Assembly: GCA_012511315.1 (NCBI GenBank)
Contig: JAAZGI010000327.1
Span: forward strand, 1 to 8,875
Length of the DNA: 8,875 bases
Source of the DNA: Clostridium sp.
GTDB lineage: Bacteria; Bacillota; Clostridia; Clostridiales; Clostridiaceae
Direction: 5' to 3'
In this document: positions 6,486 to 8,875 of the stretch, piece after piece
How positions within the stretch are numbered: the stretch's first letter is position 1
Layout of the letters: each line of letters opens with the position of its first letter
Made by a program: the position numbers and the translations under genes
The notes under the pieces: generated by a model
Told to the model about the DNA's origin: nothing
Seen by the model: only the letters and a program-made list of their open reading frames with translations
Databases searched by the model: none

Positions 6486-7172
6486 TTAGCTTTCGACTCC
6501 AATATTCATTAAGGCTTGTAAGCGTGCAAGTGGCATGGATTGAATATAAATTCTGCCAGGTCCAGTGATTACAGTGTTGAATAAGCCTTCTCCGCCGAGA
6601 AACATGCTTTTAAGATCCCCAGCTTTTTCTATATCCAGGCTGCAGCTAGAATCCATAGCCACTAAGTGCCCTGTATCAATGACTATTTTCTCGCCAGGCT
6701 TAAGATCATATTGATGAATGCTTCCGTCGACTTCTAAAAACGCCTTGCCCTCACCATATAGTTTCAGCATAATAAAGCCTTCCCCACCAAATAAACCGGC
6801 GCCTAATTTCTTTTGAAAAAACACTTCGGAAGAAACCGTGGTATCTGATGCTAAAAAGGCTCGCTTTTGAATCACTATTTCATTGCTAGGAGATATATCT
6901 ACATCCAAAATTTCTCCAGGGAAACTGGATGCAAAGGCGATCTCTTGGTTATCTGCATGGGCTGTATAAGTATTTTGAAACATACTTTCACCAGCAAAAG
7001 CCCGACCCAGCATTTTTCCAAAGCCACCTTTGCCTTTTGTACTCACACTAATTTCACTGGTATGCCAACTCATTCCGCCGGCCTCTGTTAAAACCGACTC
7101 ACCTTTATTGAGTTTGCAGATTACTACGGGTAAATTTCCACCTTTAATTTCATACTGATCACCAATGCTCAT
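6486..7172 (-). CDS. AIM24 / TIGR00266 family protein, function unknown
   Basis: The 228 residues match the bacterial TIGR00266/AIM24 (DUF124) family, named after a yeast mitochondrial biogenesis protein; the bacterial role is not established. Features: N-terminal segment with AGGMSWHTSE (31-40), a Gly/Lys stretch (KGKGGFGKMLGRAFAGES, 46-63), a first GGEG (129-132, in GLFGGEGFIMLKLYGEG), and a C-terminal GGEGLFNTVITGPGRIYIQSMP (193-214), the most typical family signature. It is rich in predicted beta strands and has no signal peptide or membrane helix, so it is likely cytoplasmic. ATG at 7172 has GGAGG (7180-7184) 7 bases upstream. It stands alone: a terminator separates it from the pilT-like gene upstream, and ftsA begins 700 bases downstream. 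Context gives no functional hint. Confidence 0.9.
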   Translation of the reverse strand: MSIGDQYEIKGGNLPVVICKLNKGESVLTEAGGMSWHTSEISVSTKGKGGFGKMLGRAFAGESMFQNTYTAHADNQEIAFASSFPGEILDVDISPSNEIVIQKRAFLASDTTVSSEVFFQKKLGAGLFGGEGFIMLKLYGEGKAFLEVDGSIHQYDLKPGEKIVIDTGHLVAMDSSCSLDIEKAGDLKSMFLGGEGLFNTVITGPGRIYIQSMPLARLQALMNIGVES

Positions 7173-7202
7173 CCTAGTACCTCCAGAATTATTAATGGTT
7201 TT

Positions 7203-7208
7203 ATTGTA
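7203..7208 (-). promoter_or_regulatory. Possible -10 element for the AIM24-family gene
   Basis: The minus strand reads TACAAT (7208-7203), 5 of 6 to the consensus, about 30 bases before the start codon. No good -35 lies 16-18 bases further up. A promoter is expected here because a terminator ends the upstream gene at 7264-7305. Confidence 0.27.
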
Positions 7209-7263
7209 CTATATTTTCTTTTAAATCAGTACACTCTTTCAGATTGGTTCTAATCATTCATTG

Positions 7264-7305
7264 AAAAAATAAACAACTGAAACTCCGCAAAAATGAGTTG
7301 TTTAT
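7264..7305 (-). terminator. Intrinsic terminator of the pilT-like gene
   Basis: On the minus strand ATAAACAACT (7305-7296) pairs with AGTTGTTTAT (7278-7269), 10 perfect pairs with a 17-base loop, and a run of six T (7269-7264) follows. It lies 26 bases past the pilT-like stop codon. An alternative inner stem AACTC/GAGTT is possible. Confidence 0.8.
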
Positions 7306-7331
7306 AGATATTTAGTTATAAAAGTTCCCCG

Positions 7332-8279
7332 TTAATTAAAATTTTTCATGCCCTGGCGCTGGCCAAGGAAAATCATGTTGGACAATTGCTTGAAGTTTCC
7401 TTCTAAAATGGTGTTTTTAACGGCTGGGCTACCAATTAATAGCTCATAATCTAACTTTAATCCCTCTGGTGTCTTATTTAAGATCTGACTTTGAATAAAG
7501 TTTAGGTTTTCCCCCAATTGAAAGCGGACAAAGTCGCGTTCAGTTCCTGGAAACATCTGCATGATGCGTGACAGGGTCGTAGAGGCCCCTAAGGAGTGTA
7601 GGGTAGCAATGACACCAATACCTGATTCAGCAGCGTCTAAAGCGGCGCGCATGCTGTTAGGGTCCCTTATCTCACCGATCATGAGTAAGTCGGGGCTTTG
7701 CCGCAGGGCACTTTTAATACCTTCAGAAAAACTTAGAAAGTCTCGACCCAGCTCACGCTGGGTAACCAGTCCCTTACCTGCTGGCAAATGATATTCCACA
7801 GGATCTTCTAAACTAATAATGTGCCAAGGCCAGTCTTCGAGGAGTCGGGATAAAACCGCCGCTAGGGTGGTACTTTTTCCCGAGCCTGTTTTACCCACCA
7901 CTAGATTAATCCCTCGATTCTTATAAATTAAATCGGGAAGCTGTTCACTCACGCCCAAACTTTTTAAATCAGGAATTCCATCCCTGATGATACGAATGGT
8001 AGCACAAAGCTTCCCTTCTGATGTGAAACGATTGATTCGATAGCGGCCTTTATAATCATAGGCCGAGTCAAAATCAAGCCGCTCGGAGCCCTCTCGAACC
8101 CGATCTGTTTGATTAAAGCTCGTGAATAGCCATTGCATTAATTCTTTTGGAACCACTTCTCCCCCAGGAACAATCTCATCCTCTAAGCGGTAATGAATTT
8201 CTAGCTCTTCTTTCATTAAAATATCGGTTATTTGTTCTTGTCGACACCTTGCCAGGATATCATGAAATAACTTCTCCAC
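7332..8279 (-). CDS. pilT: PilT-type pilus retraction / type II secretion ATPase
   Basis: A hexameric ATPase of the PilT/GspE family, which at the inner face of the membrane drives pilus disassembly. Motifs in the 315 residues: Walker A GKTGSGKST (129-137), Asp box ISLEDPVEY (155-163), Walker B LLMIGEIRD (198-206) with Glu203, and His box TLHSLGASTTLSRIM (226-240). AVKNTILEG (286-294) takes the place of the AIRNLIREG motif typical of PilT rather than PilB. It is somewhat shorter than usual PilT (about 340-370), and the N-terminal domain is divergent: the common SDLHL segment reads ITDILMKEELEIHYR. Start is GTG at 8279, with GAGGAGG (8287-8293) 7 bases upstream. A likely promoter lies at 8320-8349 and a terminator at 7264-7305, so it is a single-gene unit. 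No other pilus gene is in the window. Confidence 0.88.
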   Translation of the reverse strand: MEKLFHDILARCRQEQITDILMKEELEIHYRLEDEIVPGGEVVPKELMQWLFTSFNQTDRVREGSERLDFDSAYDYKGRYRINRFTSEGKLCATIRIIRDGIPDLKSLGVSEQLPDLIYKNRGINLVVGKTGSGKSTTLAAVLSRLLEDWPWHIISLEDPVEYHLPAGKGLVTQRELGRDFLSFSEGIKSALRQSPDLLMIGEIRDPNSMRAALDAAESGIGVIATLHSLGASTTLSRIMQMFPGTERDFVRFQLGENLNFIQSQILNKTPEGLKLDYELLIGSPAVKNTILEGNFKQLSNMIFLGQRQGMKNFN

Positions 8280-8319
8280 AGTTTATCCTCCTCAAAACCA
8301 ACTCTTTATCATCTGGTTT

Positions 8320-8349
8320 AGTATATGAACTATCTAATTCAGCTATTAA
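8320..8349 (-). promoter_or_regulatory. Candidate promoter for the pilT-like gene
   Basis: The minus strand has TTAATA (8349-8344, 4 of 6 to TTGACA), an 18-base spacer, and TATACT (8325-8320, 5 of 6 to TATAAT). The start would be near 8313, giving a leader of about 33 bases that includes the SD. The position fits, but A/T-rich DNA gives such matches often. Confidence 0.4.
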
Positions 8350-8432
8350 AAGTTCCCTTACCTCTTATAAATCTTATAACTTTTTACTTTCTCTTACTGT
8401 TCATACCAATCTCTTCTCACATTATGATGATT

Positions 8433-8461
8433 TTTACATTCATAAAACACTGGTGTATTCT
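8433..8461 (+). promoter_or_regulatory. Candidate promoter for the YbaK-type gene
   Basis: TTTACA (8433-8438, 5 of 6) lies 17 bases before TATTCT (8456-8461, 4 of 6). Transcription would begin near 8468, exactly at the base of the leader hairpin 8468-8512. It diverges from the pilT-like promoter about 85 bases away. Confidence 0.45.
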
Positions 8462-8467
8462 TATGAT

Positions 8468-8512
8468 AGGAGTTAGCTTTGTTTTCAAGTAAGTTTTCAC
8501 AAGCGAACTCCT
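8468..8512 (+). promoter_or_regulatory. Hairpin at the 5' end of the YbaK-type transcript
   Basis: AGGAGTT (8468-8474) pairs perfectly with AACTCCT (8506-8512). After an A-G mismatch the stem continues with GCTT/AAGC (8476-8479, 8501-8504), a bulged C (8500) and TG/CA. The loop is about 16 bases and no U-run follows, so it is not a terminator. It could protect the 5' end or control the transcript. No T-box features are seen. Confidence 0.45.
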
Positions 8513-8562
8513 CGTGCAATAAACTGTTTCTCCCTTATTATCAAAGAAAGTTGAGGATTACT

Positions 8563-8875
8563 ATGTCAGTAGAACGAGTGAAAGAATATTTTAAAAAAGA
8601 ATTTGGCCGGGAAGATATTGTACAAGAAACAAAAGAATCCTCAGCTACGGTAGCTGAGGCTGCTAAAGCCATTGGAACTGAGGAGTGTCGTATTGCTAAA
8701 ACGCTAGCTTTTGCTCTAAAAGATCAAGTTATTCTCCTTGTCGTGGCCGGTGACGCTCGAGTGGACAATAAAAAATTCAAGGAAACCTTTGGTTTAAAAG
8801 CAAAGATGCTAGCCTTTGATCTCACGGAAGAGTTAACTGGTTTTGCCCCAGGCGGCGTTTGTCCCTTTGGCGTGA
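8563..8875 (+). CDS. YbaK/EbsC (ProX-like) aminoacyl-tRNA deacylase, 3' end missing
   Basis: The first 104 residues of a YbaK/ProRS-editing-domain family protein, which typically hydrolyses mischarged tRNA (for example Cys-tRNA-Pro or Ala-tRNA-Pro) in trans and so protects translation fidelity. Visible features: MSVERVKEYFKKEFGRED start, SSATVAEAAKAIG (about 26-38), RIAKTLAF with Lys46 in the position of the catalytically important lysine of YbaK, VVAGDARVDNKKFKETFG (60-77), and TGFAPGGVCPFG (92-103), the substrate-pocket loop. The family is usually about 150-165 residues, so about a third lies beyond the window. ATG at 8563 has GAGG (8553-8556) 6 bases upstream. The exact tRNA substrate cannot be told: YbaK, ProX and EbsC share these motifs. 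It is transcribed away from the pilT-like gene, from its own promoter. Confidence 0.9.
   Translation, partial: MSVERVKEYFKKEFGREDIVQETKESSATVAEAAKAIGTEECRIAKTLAFALKDQVILLVVAGDARVDNKKFKETFGLKAKMLAFDLTEELTGFAPGGVCPFGV

Noticed and set aside
8260..8364. Minus-strand open frame of 34 codons overlapping the pilT start (contains ELDSSYTKPDDKELVLRR)
   Set aside because: Protein-like but with no ATG, GTG or TTG start near its beginning, and it contains the pilT SD; probably chance.
8147..8476. 109-codon plus-strand ORF over the pilT start and the intergenic region
   Set aside because: Antisense to pilT with no SD and no recognisable product; it is the shadow of the real gene.
1..8875. Searched for tRNA or rRNA genes, CRISPR arrays, insertion sequences, phage or defence genes and T-box features
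   Set aside because: No supporting sequence seen by eye; the coding content is ordinary housekeeping and accessory chromosome genes.

Overview
The window looks like chromosomal DNA of a low-to-mid G+C Gram-positive bacterium, most likely of the class Clostridia. The evidence is purine-rich Shine-Dalgarno (SD) sites before nearly every gene, an ftsA-ftsZ pair followed by nrdR, a PhoP/PhoR-type two-component pair, a PilT-type ATPase and a YbaK-type deacylase. Two things hint at a non-sporulating line or a rearranged locus: ftsZ is followed directly by nrdR, and no spoIIGA-sigE-sigG block lies between them, as it often does in spore formers. This is inference from layout only.

Layout. Six complete genes lie on the minus strand. 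Read in the direction of transcription they are: a pilT-like ATPase (8279-7332) ending in a clear intrinsic terminator; an AIM24/TIGR00266-family gene (7172-6486); a gene-poor stretch of about 700 bases (6485-5779); ftsA (5778-4459); ftsZ (4447-3293); nrdR (3230-2763); a PhoP-type response regulator (2598-1900); and a PhoR-type histidine kinase (1903-128). The last two overlap by ATGA. At the right edge a YbaK/EbsC-family gene (8563 onward, plus strand) diverges from pilT and runs off the window. At the left edge, 3-83 on the plus strand may be the tail of a convergent gene.

How the parts work together. FtsA and FtsZ form the membrane-tethered cytokinetic ring and are spaced for coupled translation. 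NrdR senses ATP/dATP and represses ribonucleotide reductase genes; it may be co-transcribed with ftsZ, since no terminator is visible between them. The response regulator and kinase form a phosphorelay, probably answering phosphate or envelope state. The PilT-like protein would retract type IV pili made elsewhere.

Most interesting signals. (1) The SD of the response regulator lies inside the 3' arm of a 15-pair hairpin followed by seven U, so one element looks both like a terminator and an SD-hiding switch. (2) Between the AIM24 gene and ftsA the minus strand carries a purine-rich stretch that can form a 15-pair long-range helix (6231-6246 with 6069-6083), competing with a 5' hairpin that uses the same bases. 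This looks like an undescribed or unrecognised structured RNA. (3) The likely ftsA promoter has a CATGG/CCATG palindrome filling the gap between its -35 and -10. (4) A 16-codon upstream reading frame with its own SD overlaps the ftsA start.
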